Part shown: positions 44,316-51,435 of the stretch, piece by piece
Position numbering within the stretch: position 1 is the first letter of the stretch
How the letters are laid out: every line of letters begins with the position of its first letter
DNA from: Ruminococcaceae bacterium D5
Lineage (GTDB): Bacteria; Bacillota; Clostridia; Oscillospirales; Ruminococcaceae
Length of the DNA: 51,435 bases
NCBI GenBank assembly: GCA_900113995.1
Contig: FORK01000011.1
Coordinates: 1-51,435 of the forward strand
Reading direction: 5' to 3'
The notes under the pieces: generated by a model
What the model was told of the DNA's origin: nothing
What the model saw: the letters and a program-made list of their open reading frames with translations, nothing else
Databases searched by the model: none
Position numbers and translations under genes: made by a program

Positions 44316-44657
44316 ATGATCTATCATTCCAATGAGCGCCAGCACAAAATGATTGGCGTCGATGAACGTTGCGACCGAGAGGATATGGTTTCGGTGGAGC
44401 AGCTCTGCGGCTGCGGCCGGCTGTTGGGGGTAATTACCGTCCCGCCCGGCGGAGCGATCGCGGACCATACCCACCACAAGGAGTTTGAGGTCTACTATCT
44501 CCTTTCGGGCAGTGGACTTTATAACAACAACGGCGTCGAAGTCACCATCGGGCCGGGAGATGTCACCTACTGCCCCGAAGGCGAGACCCACGGTGTTCTC
44601 AACAACGGCAAGGAAGATCTTGTCTTTGTCGCGTTTATCGGATTCCCCGCCAAGTAA
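44316..44657 (+). CDS. Cupin-domain protein
   Basis: 113 aa. Cupin motif one is GAIADHTHHKEFEVYYLLSG (metal His/His/Glu at about 50-60) and motif two is GPGDVTYCPEGETHGVLN. A small metal-binding barrel of unknown substrate. ATG 44316 follows AAAGGGG by about 12 nt; a GTG seven codons earlier is less likely. It lies 36 bp after the sortase gene and is followed by a terminator. Confidence 0.88.
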   Translation: MIYHSNERQHKMIGVDERCDREDMVSVEQLCGCGRLLGVITVPPGGAIADHTHHKEFEVYYLLSGSGLYNNNGVEVTIGPGDVTYCPEGETHGVLNNGKEDLVFVAFIGFPAK

Positions 44658-44709
44658 CGCGCCTTCCGGTAAAATGCCCGCGCGGACGGGTCGGCCGATG
44701 GCAAAACGG

Positions 44710-44747
44710 AAAAAGCATCCTGCCCATCTCCGGGCAGGATGCTTTTT
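44710..44747 (+). terminator. Terminator of the sortase-cupin pair
   Basis: A 16-bp perfect stem (AAAAAGCATCCTGCCC arms) with TTTTT after it. Confidence 0.93.
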
Positions 44748-44933
44748 GCTGTAAAAAGAAAACCATTGGCGGTGCCGGCGGTTCCAAAAAGCTTTCGCCA
44801 CACCCGGAAAAGGAATCCGGTCGAAGCAGGGAGCCGTCCCAAAACCAGCGGAGGGAACAGCTGCAAAGGAAAACTATGTAAAAAGGGGAGCACCCCACAG
44901 CCATTTGAATAGCAGCGGAGCGCTCGATCCAGC

Positions 44934-44975
44934 AGAAAGAATGCAGATGAACCGGTAGGTTCTGCCGGTAATGAG
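44934..44975 (+). repeat. Dispersed repeat, copy A
   Basis: A 42-nt unit, 35 of 42 positions shared with 45207-45248. It includes a small CCGG/CCGG hairpin followed by TAATGA. Confidence 0.65.
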
Positions 44976-45206
44976 GGTAAAGAGCGAGAATAGGTCTGCC
45001 CGCTCCTTCGGACAGGCAGATACAGACGGCAGGCGGATGTTGCGCTATAGGTAACAGAATGTGTGCGAGCGGAACTCTAAAGCCTGTGCTGGCCAATCTG
45101 CTTACGCACTTGAAAACGCATGTCTCGGAATTCCGATCTGTCCCCGCGGGTGTGCGGGGATGAATTTACCTGGGGGAAAGGGCGGCCTGCGGTCGGCCTC
45201 ATGCGT

Positions 45207-45248
45207 AGAAAGAATGCGGATAAACCTGTAGGCTTTGCTGGTAATGAC
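45207..45248 (+). repeat. Dispersed repeat, copy B
   Basis: Same orientation as copy A at 44934, 273 bp apart. The inner hairpin is partly decayed. Confidence 0.65.
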
Positions 45249-45266
45249 ACAAAGGGGACCTGCGCA

Positions 45267-45289
45267 AACCACCGGCGCAGCCGGTGGTT
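45267..45289. repeat. Palindromic element
   Basis: AACCACCGGC-GCA-GCCGGTGGTT: perfect 10-bp arms, 3-nt loop. The CAACCACCGGC block also occurs at about 30767-30777. Confidence 0.6.
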
Positions 45290-45353
45290 ATGGTTGGCCG
45301 CCTGATGGTCCGGGCGAGGCCGTTTGCCGACACCGCAAGTCGCGGATCATCGT

Positions 45354-45803
45354 TTATTTCTTCGGTTGCCGCCAGTGGCCGAGCCGGGGAAGCTGTGCCT
45401 CAAAATAGGTACGGACCTGCTCCGGAGGCCAGTTTTCGCTTGACATCTGTCCGACAAGAAAATCGATCATCGCCTCGAGATTTTCATACACGAATTTGCC
45501 GCCAGAATAGCACCATTTGCAGTATTCTTCATTCAATGCACCGTCTATTTCTCTGCTGATGGAAGAGTCGTCAAGGGGCATGCCGCAGCATTGGCAGATC
45601 AACCGCCTTGGAGAACCTAAGAGCGTATTGATCGAAACATCAAAAAACTTTGACAACAGCTTCAATGTTTCTGTGTTCGGCACGGTTTCGCCGTTCTCCC
45701 AGCGGGATACGGCTTGACGCGTTACGCAGATTTTTTCTGCAAGTTCATCCTGTGACAGGCCATCCCGCGCCCGGAGATTAAAAATAATTTCTTTTGTTTC
45801 CAT
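45354..45803 (-). CDS. XRE-family regulator with a zinc-ribbon C-terminal domain
   Basis: 149 aa. The helix-turn-helix is LSQDELAEKICVTRQAVSRWENGETVPNTETLKLLSKFF (about 16-54). The C-terminal half has the four-cysteine pattern CQCCGMPL...EEYCKWCYSGGKF (about 70-102), a putative zinc ribbon, then a helical FVYENLEAMIDFLV segment. This is a known domain pairing among Firmicute regulators, with no established ligand. It is transcribed alone; no operator is obvious. Confidence 0.88.
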   Translation of the reverse strand: METKEIIFNLRARDGLSQDELAEKICVTRQAVSRWENGETVPNTETLKLLSKFFDVSINTLLGSPRRLICQCCGMPLDDSSISREIDGALNEEYCKWCYSGGKFVYENLEAMIDFLVGQMSSENWPPEQVRTYFEAQLPRLGHWRQPKK

Positions 45804-46390
45804 CTCAAATTACCTCACGATATCATTTTAGATTATGATACCGCTGCCGGTTTAGGAAAGCAAGCAACCGGCTGTTGCTATGGTCTGTGAATCGAAGCCC
45901 CCGGTTTGTTCGGTGTTGGCGCCGTCCTTTGGCCCCTGAAACCGCGCGCATGGAAACCGGTGTATCGCAGGAAATGAAGTTGCGTCCGGTGACGCAGGGA
46001 TACGCGGATACACTGATTTACAATGCGCGATGGAGAAACAGCGGCGGAATGATATTTTGTGCCACAACCGCTTATTGATTGTCCGAGCAGATGCGCGGCA
46101 CCACCTTTTCTCATATCTCTGCCGGATACTTTTTCAGTTCTTCTTTCTGCCATGGAAATATCCTATGCAGTTATTTTTCTGCAAGGGTATTTTGTCTATT
46201 GTCCATTTTACCGGGGCGGCTCATGCTCCGCGCGTTATTCATGCCCGCTGGCAGACGAATATTACAATTGGTAAACGTGAAAGCCGGAATAAAAGGGAAA
46301 AGAAAACTTCCTTCTTTTTCTATGAATTAAATTTGTAATTTACGATCACTGGTTTAGCGTTATGGCATTTATTCAAATTGATAAAGTTTA
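45804..46390. other. Gap between the XRE gene and the secreted-protein gene
   Basis: I see no convincing gene from 45804 to 46390. The composition turns AT-rich after 46250. Several frames of 60-100 codons lack ribosome sites and have no recognisable content. Confidence 0.45.
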
Positions 46391-46448
46391 TATTTTGTAA
46401 TCTAAATGTAATTATATTATTTAATATTAACATTTAAGTTACAAAATA
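46391..46448. repeat. AT-rich inverted repeat upstream of the secreted-protein promoter
   Basis: Arms TATTTTGTAA-tc-TAAATGTA (46391-46410) and its complement (46428-46448). The outer 10 bp are perfect, then TAAATGT pairs after a 2-nt change; centre near 46419. It ends 14 nt before the -35 box. Confidence 0.65.
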
Positions 46449-46461
46449 ATTTAAAAATAGC

Positions 46462-46490
46462 TTGACAATTTGGAGATGCCATGATATACT
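46462..46490 (+). promoter_or_regulatory. Promoter of the NPSTGA secreted-protein gene
   Basis: TTGACA at 46462-46467, 17-nt spacer, TATACT at 46485-46490, preceded by an AT-rich dyad that could act as an UP element. Confidence 0.9.
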
Positions 46491-46573
46491 TCAAGTACAG
46501 TCCAGGTCAAGGGAAGGAGAGCCCCGCGAATTGGAACTGAGACCAACAAACATTTTAAGGAGGATCCCTGAAC

Positions 46574-47653
46574 ATGAAAAAGTTTGTATCCACCGTGATG
46601 GCGGGTGCCATGATGATGAGCATGGCCGCCACCGCCCTCGCCGCGCAGCAGCCCGGCTGGGTCCGCACCTCTGCGACCAACGTTGAGACCGATTACACCG
46701 ACAAGAGCGGCAACCACATTCCCGGCGTCTATGACGCGTATGGCCCCTTCGCCTACGACGTTAACGATGACAAGGCTCTGACCGTTGACGCCATCGAGTA
46801 CGGCGACACCGCCTATTATGTCCTGGCTGACCACAACGGCCGCGGCATCACCGATTCCGATTCGGTCGACGGTCTCAAGATTAAGTCCAAGTGGGAAGAG
46901 GGCGAGAAGCTCGTCAAGGGCGTTTCGGTCACCAAGAAGAAGGTCACCAACACCATCGGCGAGTCGCTGATCACCGAGGCGAACAAGTACTACTACATGA
47001 TCGCCCTGACCACCGAGTCTTCGACCTCGACTTCTGACGCCGACATCATCGGCACCATGACCCTCAACAAGACCAAGAGCCCCAAGGTCAAGGATCTTGA
47101 CCTCGACATCTCCCTGAACGTCAACTGGGCCAACTCCTACCTCGACAGCGGCAAGGACTTCGTTGTCCAGGGCGATCTTGATGGGATCGAGGCCGAGAAG
47201 TACTACTCGCTGAAGTTCGATTATGACGACGAGGTTGAGCTCGGCTTCGAGGATGGCAGCACCTTCACCGTCGATGTTTCCGGCCAGGGCAAGACCCTCC
47301 TCTACTTCGACACCAAGTTCAACTCCAATATCGCCGCCCGCTACCCGCTTGCCGACCTGAACTTCTGGAACGGCAACGGCGCCAAGTTCAACCGCACCGG
47401 CGAGTTCTTCCTCTCCGCTGAGGATGATGCCACCCTGTTCCTCTATGAGATCAAGGACGACGGCACTCTCGCCGAGGTTGCCGGCGCCGAGTATGACGAC
47501 AGCGACGAGGGCTTCTACTTCCGCACCCGCACCCTCGGCAGCTACGTTGTCTCGGACATGGAGCTTGATCTGGGCGCTTCGGATAACACCAACGAGGATG
47601 TCGTTGTGACCCCTGTTGAGCCCACCAACCCCTCCACCGGCGCGATTGCCTAA
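46574..47653 (+). CDS. Highly expressed secreted protein ending in NPSTGAIA
   Basis: 359 aa. A signal peptide (about 1-24, cleavage after ATALA) precedes a mature part that is strongly acidic, beta-rich and aromatic-poor, with no cysteine and many Asp/Lys/Thr. Codon use is extreme, as in enolase, and the AAGGAGG site, promoter and AT-rich dyad are strong, so this may be a dominant surface or secreted protein. I do not recognise a family. It ends PTNPSTGAIA, stop. NPSTGA resembles a class B sortase motif, but the hydrophobic anchor and basic tail are missing. The same ending occurs in the protein at 22205. Confidence 0.8.
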   Translation: MKKFVSTVMAGAMMMSMAATALAAQQPGWVRTSATNVETDYTDKSGNHIPGVYDAYGPFAYDVNDDKALTVDAIEYGDTAYYVLADHNGRGITDSDSVDGLKIKSKWEEGEKLVKGVSVTKKKVTNTIGESLITEANKYYYMIALTTESSTSTSDADIIGTMTLNKTKSPKVKDLDLDISLNVNWANSYLDSGKDFVVQGDLDGIEAEKYYSLKFDYDDEVELGFEDGSTFTVDVSGQGKTLLYFDTKFNSNIAARYPLADLNFWNGNGAKFNRTGEFFLSAEDDATLFLYEIKDDGTLAEVAGAEYDDSDEGFYFRTRTLGSYVVSDMELDLGASDNTNEDVVVTPVEPTNPSTGAIA

Positions 47654-47724
47654 GACATCCGGAGAGCGACCTGATTTCGTAATCCTCTTCTCTTTGTCAT
47701 AAGGCTCTCCGTCCGACGGAACAA

Positions 47725-47766
47725 GCACGACCGCCCCGCCCGGAAATCCGGGCGGGGCGGTCGTGC
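47725..47766. other. Very stable hairpin between convergent genes
   Basis: 19 perfect base pairs (47725-47743 with 47748-47766) with an AAAT loop and no T-run on either side. It lies about 70 nt after the secreted-protein gene and may protect the mRNA 3' end or act as a terminator without U-tract. Confidence 0.65.
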
Positions 47767-47778
47767 TGCCGACAGAAA

Positions 47779-47810
47779 GACGGGGCGGCGGAAGTGTCCG
47801 CCACCCCGTC
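47779..47810 (-). terminator. Terminator of the BMP lipoprotein gene
   Basis: GACGGGG/CCCCGTC outer arms with inner GGCGG pairs; TTTCT follows on the minus strand. Confidence 0.7.
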
Positions 47811-47825
47811 CGGGAAACGATGTGC

Positions 47826-49004
47826 TTACTTGACCACGATATTCTTGAAGTACCAGTTTACATCGCTGTAATACTCACTGGTGTGCATCTGGCCGTCGTT
47901 GGCCTCGATTTCACCCTCAAAGACATCCCATTCGCCGGAGACGATCTTTTTGCGGGCTTCCTCAATCGCTTCGGCGGTTCCGTCCGCGCAGAGATCCGAA
48001 AGCCCGGTGATATCGACGAAGCCCTCGGCGAGGCCGCCGTAGTAGTTTTCGCCGGTCCAGGTGCCGTTGATGACATTCTCAACCGCCCAGGTGTAGTAAG
48101 CCGACCAGTTCCAGACCGCGCTGGTGAGCACCGCCTTGGGAGCGTCCTTACGCATGTCGGAGTTGTAGCCCACGCCCCAGACGCCGGCTTCTTCGGCGGC
48201 AAGCTGGGGATTGGGGGTGTCGCAGTGCTGGCCGATCACGTCGCAGCCCTCGGCAATCAGGGCCTCGGCAGCCTGCTTTTCGCCCTCGGGGTCAAACCAG
48301 CTGTTGGTGGTCTTGACGATCACCTGGCAGTCGGGATTGACCGAATAGGCGCCCATGGCAAAGGCATCGCAGCCGCTGGTGACCTCACCGTTTTCGGGAC
48401 CCCAGGCAGCGACATAGCCGATCTTGTTGCTCTCGGTCTTGAGGCCGGCGGCGATGCCGGAGAGATATCTGGCCTGATAGATGCGGCCGAAATAGTTGTT
48501 GAAGTTCGAGCCGTTGGATTTGTAGCCGGTGCCATGGGAGAAGATGACATCGGGATACTCTTCGGCCAGCGCCTCACAGGTGTCCATATAGCCCCAGCTG
48601 GTGGCGAAGATGATATTGCATCCTTCCTCAATGCACTCGAGCATCGCGGTTTCAATGGCGGTGGCGTTGTTGTCCGCGACCTTGATCTTGCGGATGATCT
48701 GGTCGTCGCGCAGGCCGAGATTCTGCTGCATCCCGACGATGCCCTGATCGTGGGTGTAGGTGTAGCCGGAGCCTTCGGCCGGGTCGGAGATATGGATGAC
48801 GCCGATCTTGATTTCGTCCTTCGAAACCGGAGCAAAGAGTCCGGCAGCCTCGCTGGAGGCGGCTTCGCTCGAGGCAGGAGCGGCTTCGCTGGAGGCGGGA
48901 GCCGGGGCCTCGCTCGAAGCGGGAGCGGCGCTCGACGACGCACCGCCGCAGGCACTCAGCAGCATCATGGCGGCCGCAAGGAGTAACGCAAGTTTACGCT
49001 TCAT
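47826..49004 (-). CDS. BMP-family (PnrA-like) substrate-binding lipoprotein
   Basis: 392 aa. Lipoprotein signal peptide with lipobox LLSACG (Cys about 19), then a Ser/Ala/Glu/Pro repeat linker (about 22-55), then the BMP domain: IHISDPAEGSGYTYTHDQGI (about 69-88), FATSWGYMD, FSHGTGYKSN, GAYSVNP and IAEGCDVIGQHCDTPNP. BMP proteins bind nucleosides or purine-type ligands for ABC import. No ATPase or permease gene is near; the partner next door is xpt, so purine uptake is likely. Strong AGGAGGT site. Confidence 0.93.
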   Translation of the reverse strand: MKRKLALLLAAAMMLLSACGGASSSAAPASSEAPAPASSEAAPASSEAASSEAAGLFAPVSKDEIKIGVIHISDPAEGSGYTYTHDQGIVGMQQNLGLRDDQIIRKIKVADNNATAIETAMLECIEEGCNIIFATSWGYMDTCEALAEEYPDVIFSHGTGYKSNGSNFNNYFGRIYQARYLSGIAAGLKTESNKIGYVAAWGPENGEVTSGCDAFAMGAYSVNPDCQVIVKTTNSWFDPEGEKQAAEALIAEGCDVIGQHCDTPNPQLAAEEAGVWGVGYNSDMRKDAPKAVLTSAVWNWSAYYTWAVENVINGTWTGENYYGGLAEGFVDITGLSDLCADGTAEAIEEARKKIVSGEWDVFEGEIEANDGQMHTSEYYSDVNWYFKNIVVK

Positions 49005-49082
49005 GGGATCAATTACCTCCTGTTTTTTAAAAGTTCCTCTCTTCTATTGCCAGCGGCAAAAGGCCGCACGCAACCAATCGAA

Positions 49083-49098
49083 AACGCGGTCAGCCGCG
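49083..49098 (-). terminator. Small terminator overlapping the xpt stop
   Basis: CGCGG-CTGA-CCGCG then TTTT on the minus strand. The stem is short, so read-through into the BMP gene is expected. Confidence 0.5.
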
Positions 49099-49668
49099 AA
49101 AAACGACTCCGCCCTCCTCGCTCATCGATTCGACGATGGCGAGCGATTCAAGCCGGACGCCCATCCCACGGATGATCCTGCCGCCCTCCTGAAATCCCTT
49201 TTCAATCACGATTCCGGCTCCGGCAAGTTCGGCGCCCGACGCGCGGACGATATCGATCAGCCCCATCAGGGCGCAGCCGTTGGCGAGAAAATCGTCGATG
49301 ATCAGCACCCGGTCCTCCGGACCGAGAAAACGCTTGGAAACGATGATGTTATAAACTCTGCCGTGCGTAAAGGATTCCACCTTGCTGGTGTAGACCTCGC
49401 CGGCAATGTTCTTGGTGGGGTTTTTCTTGGCAAAGACAACCGGCGCATCATCAAAATACTGTGCGGTGATGCAGGCGATCCCGATGCCGGAAGCCTCAAT
49501 GGTCAGAATTTTGTTGATTCCGCACCCCTCGAAGCGCCGGCGGAACTCCTTGCCGATTTCACCGAAAAGCCTGATGTCCATCTGGTGGTTGAGAAAGCTG
49601 TCGACCTTCAGGACGTTTCCGGCCATCACCTGCCCGTCCTGGCGGATCCGTTGCTTGAGCAGCTCCAT
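49090..49668 (-). CDS. xpt: Xanthine phosphoribosyltransferase
   Basis: 192 aa. The PRPP-binding loop VLIIDDFLANGCALMGLI (about 124-141) is the type I phosphoribosyltransferase signature, and ILTIEASGIGIACITAQY and FAKKNPTKN match Xpt rather than Apt. It makes XMP from xanthine. ATG 49668 follows GGGGATAATAGG; a longer upstream frame is meaningless. Its leader is short and holds no purine riboswitch that I can see, unlike Bacillus xpt. Likely cotranscribed with the BMP binding protein gene 85 bp downstream. Confidence 0.92.
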   Translation of the reverse strand: MELLKQRIRQDGQVMAGNVLKVDSFLNHQMDIRLFGEIGKEFRRRFEGCGINKILTIEASGIGIACITAQYFDDAPVVFAKKNPTKNIAGEVYTSKVESFTHGRVYNIIVSKRFLGPEDRVLIIDDFLANGCALMGLIDIVRASGAELAGAGIVIEKGFQEGGRIIRGMGVRLESLAIVESMSEEGGVVFRG

Positions 49669-49713
49669 CCTATTATCCCCTTTGCAGTTATTGCGGCCCA
49701 GCCAATAGAAACA

Positions 49714-49742
49714 AGTGTAGCAAAATTTTCTTCTTTTGTCAT
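49714..49742 (-). promoter_or_regulatory. Promoter of xpt
   Basis: ATGACA (49737-49742 on the minus strand), 17 nt, TACACT (49714-49719), 45 nt before the ATG. Confidence 0.75.
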
Positions 49743-49928
49743 CTGTTTGGAAGGAGAAAGTCGGGCTGCATGAAAGAATCGTGAGGTTGATCGAAAAAAG
49801 GGAAAATAAGGGGAGACAAATTGAACAAATTGAAGAAGCGCTTTCCCGCTGCGGCCGGATAAAACGACGGATTGCAGACAGCGCGTACCCAAAGAAAAGC
49901 CATGCTGGGCAAAGCCGGACAGCCATGC

Positions 49929-49934
49929 TATAAT
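49929..49934 (+). promoter_or_regulatory. -10 element of the AEC transporter gene
   Basis: A perfect TATAAT with no clear -35. It rules out the in-frame ATG at 49933 as start. Confidence 0.6.
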
Positions 49935-49971
49935 GATACGGTCAGAAAATCTGCTTGGGGAAGTGCGGGAA

Positions 49972-50907
49972 ATGATAAGTCTTTTACTGGTCAAACAGAT
50001 CGCCAATCTGTTTTTGATTCTGGCAGCGGGCTTTCTTCTGGTGAAAAGCTCACTGCTTGCGCCGGAGGAGAGCCGGGGACTCTCGATTGTCTGCCTTTAC
50101 CTGTCGGTGCCATGCGTTATGCTCCGGTCCTTCCAGATGGAGAACACCCCCGAGGTGCGTTCGGGGCTTCTGCTGGCGCTGGGTGGGGCGGTCGCGGCGC
50201 ATATCCTTTTGATCGGTGGGACGCATCTGCTGAAAGGACCGCTGGGCCTCAGCGCGCTGGAGGAGGCGCTGGTGATCTATACCAATGCGGGAAATCTGAT
50301 CGTTCCCATTGTCGCCGCGGTGCTCGGGGAGGAGTGGCTGATCTACGCCAGCGCCTACATGTCGGTGCAGATTGTTCTGGTGTGGACTCATCTTTATCTC
50401 CTGTTTCTTCCGCAGAGGCGGGTCAGCCTGCTGCGGGTGCTGTGCAATCCCAGCGTCATCGCCATCATCGGCGGTCTGTTTCTCTTTGTTACCGGGGTAC
50501 GCCTCTCCGGGATTGTCAACACCGCTCTCGCTTCGGTGGGGGGAATGGCGGGGCCGCTTGGAATGCTGATCACCGGTATGCTGATCGGCCGCATGAATCT
50601 GCGCCAGATTTTTGCGGGGCGGCGCGTCTATCGGATCGTCCTGCTGCGAATGGCGGTGATGCCGCTGCTCTGCACCGGTCTGATGATTCTGCTCAACAGG
50701 GCTTTCCCGGTGCGCGGCGGCGCCGTTATTCTGCTGATCAGCCTGTTGGCATGTATCACCCCGCCCGCGGCCACCGTTACCCAGATGGCCCAGCTCTGCG
50801 GCGCGGATGCCGAGTATGCCAGCGTGGTCAGCGTCCTTTCCACCTTTGTCTGCATCCTGACGATGCCCGCGATCGTGTTTGCCTATCAGTTTGTCTGCCC
50901 CCTTTGA
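49972..50907 (+). CDS. AEC-family (auxin efflux carrier-type) transporter
   Basis: 311 aa, about ten membrane helices with the family's symmetrical halves. Bacterial members move small organic acids such as malate. LVKQIANLFLILAAGFLLVK near the start, GNLIVPIVAAVLG and the late TPPAATVTQMAQLCG helix break are typical. Start at ATG 49972; the earlier ATG lies inside the promoter. No neighbour hints at the cargo. Confidence 0.92.
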   Translation: MISLLLVKQIANLFLILAAGFLLVKSSLLAPEESRGLSIVCLYLSVPCVMLRSFQMENTPEVRSGLLLALGGAVAAHILLIGGTHLLKGPLGLSALEEALVIYTNAGNLIVPIVAAVLGEEWLIYASAYMSVQIVLVWTHLYLLFLPQRRVSLLRVLCNPSVIAIIGGLFLFVTGVRLSGIVNTALASVGGMAGPLGMLITGMLIGRMNLRQIFAGRRVYRIVLLRMAVMPLLCTGLMILLNRAFPVRGGAVILLISLLACITPPAATVTQMAQLCGADAEYASVVSVLSTFVCILTMPAIVFAYQFVCPL

Positions 50908-51014
50908 CGGCGGAAGACAAAAGTTTTTGCATGCCCCTTCCCGCGCCGCACAGGATATGCTATACTGAAAAAAACTGTTGCCGCAGGCGGCAATCATGTC
51001 GGGAGGATGCAATC

Positions 51015-51263
51015 ATGGAGGATCATAAGGTAAAAGCTACGGTTCTTTCAAGCGAATGCCCTCGGTACAAGGCGGGCGATGAAATTTTCTTTGACGGCGC
51101 TTTTATCGACACCGAAAAGAGTGCGGCGCTTTGTATGGTTGCACTCAATGCGATTTATCCCTTCGCCTACGCCGCGCGGCGCGGCGGTTCGGTCAAACCC
51201 ACGCCGGTGCAATGTCCCGACTGCGGGGAATGCGTCACCTTTCAGATTGAACGGCTCGATTGA
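51015..51263 (+). CDS. TIGR04076-family protein
   Basis: 82 aa, cytoplasmic. It shows the family's VLSSECPRYKAGDEIFFDG N-terminus, a mid CMVALNAIYPFAYAARRGG stretch and the CPDCGECVTFQIERL C-terminus with a CPDCGEC cysteine cluster, possibly metal binding. The function is unknown. GGGAGG lies 9 nt before the ATG, and a TATACT -10 (50961-50966) is upstream. A terminator follows at 51318. Confidence 0.85.
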   Translation: MEDHKVKATVLSSECPRYKAGDEIFFDGAFIDTEKSAALCMVALNAIYPFAYAARRGGSVKPTPVQCPDCGECVTFQIERLD

Positions 51264-51317
51264 ACGTTAAGGCGAAGGACCCGCTGCACCTCTGCGGGCG
51301 GATTGGAACACATTGAT

Positions 51318-51359
51318 AAAAGCCCTGCGCGGAAGAAGCTGTTTCCGCGCAGGGCTTTT
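51318..51359 (+). terminator. Terminator after the TIGR04076 gene
   Basis: A perfect 17-bp stem (AAAAGCCCTGCGCGGAA arms) with a 7-nt loop and TTTT. Confidence 0.93.
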
Positions 51360-51435
51360 GTATCGAATTCGCAAATTTTCGGTTCTGCCGGGGAAGGCAC
51401 CGGGCAAAACCGTTTGCCGCAGGCGCCGGGTGCGA

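Larger units (their letters stand above)
44658..45353. other. Gene-free stretch with direct repeats
   Basis: After the terminator at 44710-44747 I see no believable gene. It carries the two 42-nt repeats and a palindrome listed separately. Frames here lack ribosome sites. The composition is neither AT- nor GC-extreme. Confidence 0.5.

Noticed and set aside
46030-46338. Possible 102-codon gene before the secreted-protein gene
   Set aside because: No ribosome site or promoter, and no family features.
46451-47728. Frame opposite the secreted protein
   Set aside because: Same artefact; repeats of Val, Gly, Asp and no start signal.
47763-48986. Frame opposite the BMP lipoprotein
   Set aside because: Antisense shadow of a well-supported lipoprotein gene.
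49669-49930. Purine riboswitch upstream of xpt
   Set aside because: Leader is about 45 nt from the promoter and lacks the conserved loop sequences; I could not find a plausible three-way junction.

Overview
The window looks like chromosomal DNA of a high-GC, anaerobic, Gram-positive gut-type Firmicute, most likely Oscillospiraceae/Ruminococcaceae. I base this on the gene content: membrane pyrophosphatase, class III fructose-bisphosphatase, DarA-HolB-RicT synteny, class B sortase, a CX4CX2C radical-SAM protein, Rrf2-MnmA and TIGR04076. Strong Shine-Dalgarno sequences, TTGACA/TATAAT promoters and strong GC3 bias also fit; the GC3 bias leaves long meaningless open frames opposite real genes. I do not assign a genus.

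Layout. 1-3.4 kb: a tiny hydrophobic membrane protein, a PaaI thioesterase divergent from an IclR regulator, and a decayed sigma/anti-sigma pair in which both genes need a -1 shift at an A-run. 3.4-7.7 kb: membrane pyrophosphatase and class III FBPase. 7.8-8.8 kb: an AT-rich island with a small membrane protein, then a hydrophobic gene remnant. 8.9-16 kb (minus strand): DegV, then a cluster ordered as in Bacillus (darA-holB-ricT-trmN6-rsmI) with a ferredoxin gene inserted after ricT, a cupin and a FemAB transferase. 16-17.3 kb: a Cache-like sensor protein translationally coupled to an alkyltransferase-type protein. 17.4-21.9 kb: a four-gene ABC export operon with a large extracytoplasmic partner protein. 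22.2-22.5 kb: a small secreted protein ending in NPSTGA plus two residues.

22.7-30.7 kb is the most interesting region. A sigma-54 activator (PrpR_N-PAS-AAA+-Fis) faces a textbook -24/-12 promoter with tandem GTTG-N7-CAAC dyads. This promoter drives a sugar-acid operon: KDG-type permease, four-carbon acid-sugar kinase, PdxA2-like dehydrogenase, a LarA (nickel-pincer racemase) homologue and glycerate kinase. My reading is uptake of an aldonate, C2 epimerisation by the LarA homologue, phosphorylation, then oxidative decarboxylation to dihydroxyacetone phosphate. The epimerisation step is the part that may be undescribed.

31-51 kb is mostly housekeeping with islands of interest: HD protein, cysteine synthase, initiator tRNA-fMet, TadA, CPBP protease, Rrf2-MnmA-TcdA-radical SAM, enolase with a strong promoter and structured leader, MATE-MarR-MutY, a class B sortase, cupin, and an XRE regulator with a zinc ribbon. 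A probably very highly expressed secreted protein follows; it has a perfect promoter preceded by a 58-bp AT-rich dyad and also ends in NPSTGA plus two residues. Then come a BMP-type binding lipoprotein, xanthine phosphoribosyltransferase, an AEC transporter and a TIGR04076 protein. Two gene-free stretches (30.7-31.2 and 44.7-45.35 kb) carry small dispersed palindromic repeats. I saw no CRISPR array, rRNA, transposase, integrase or prophage gene.
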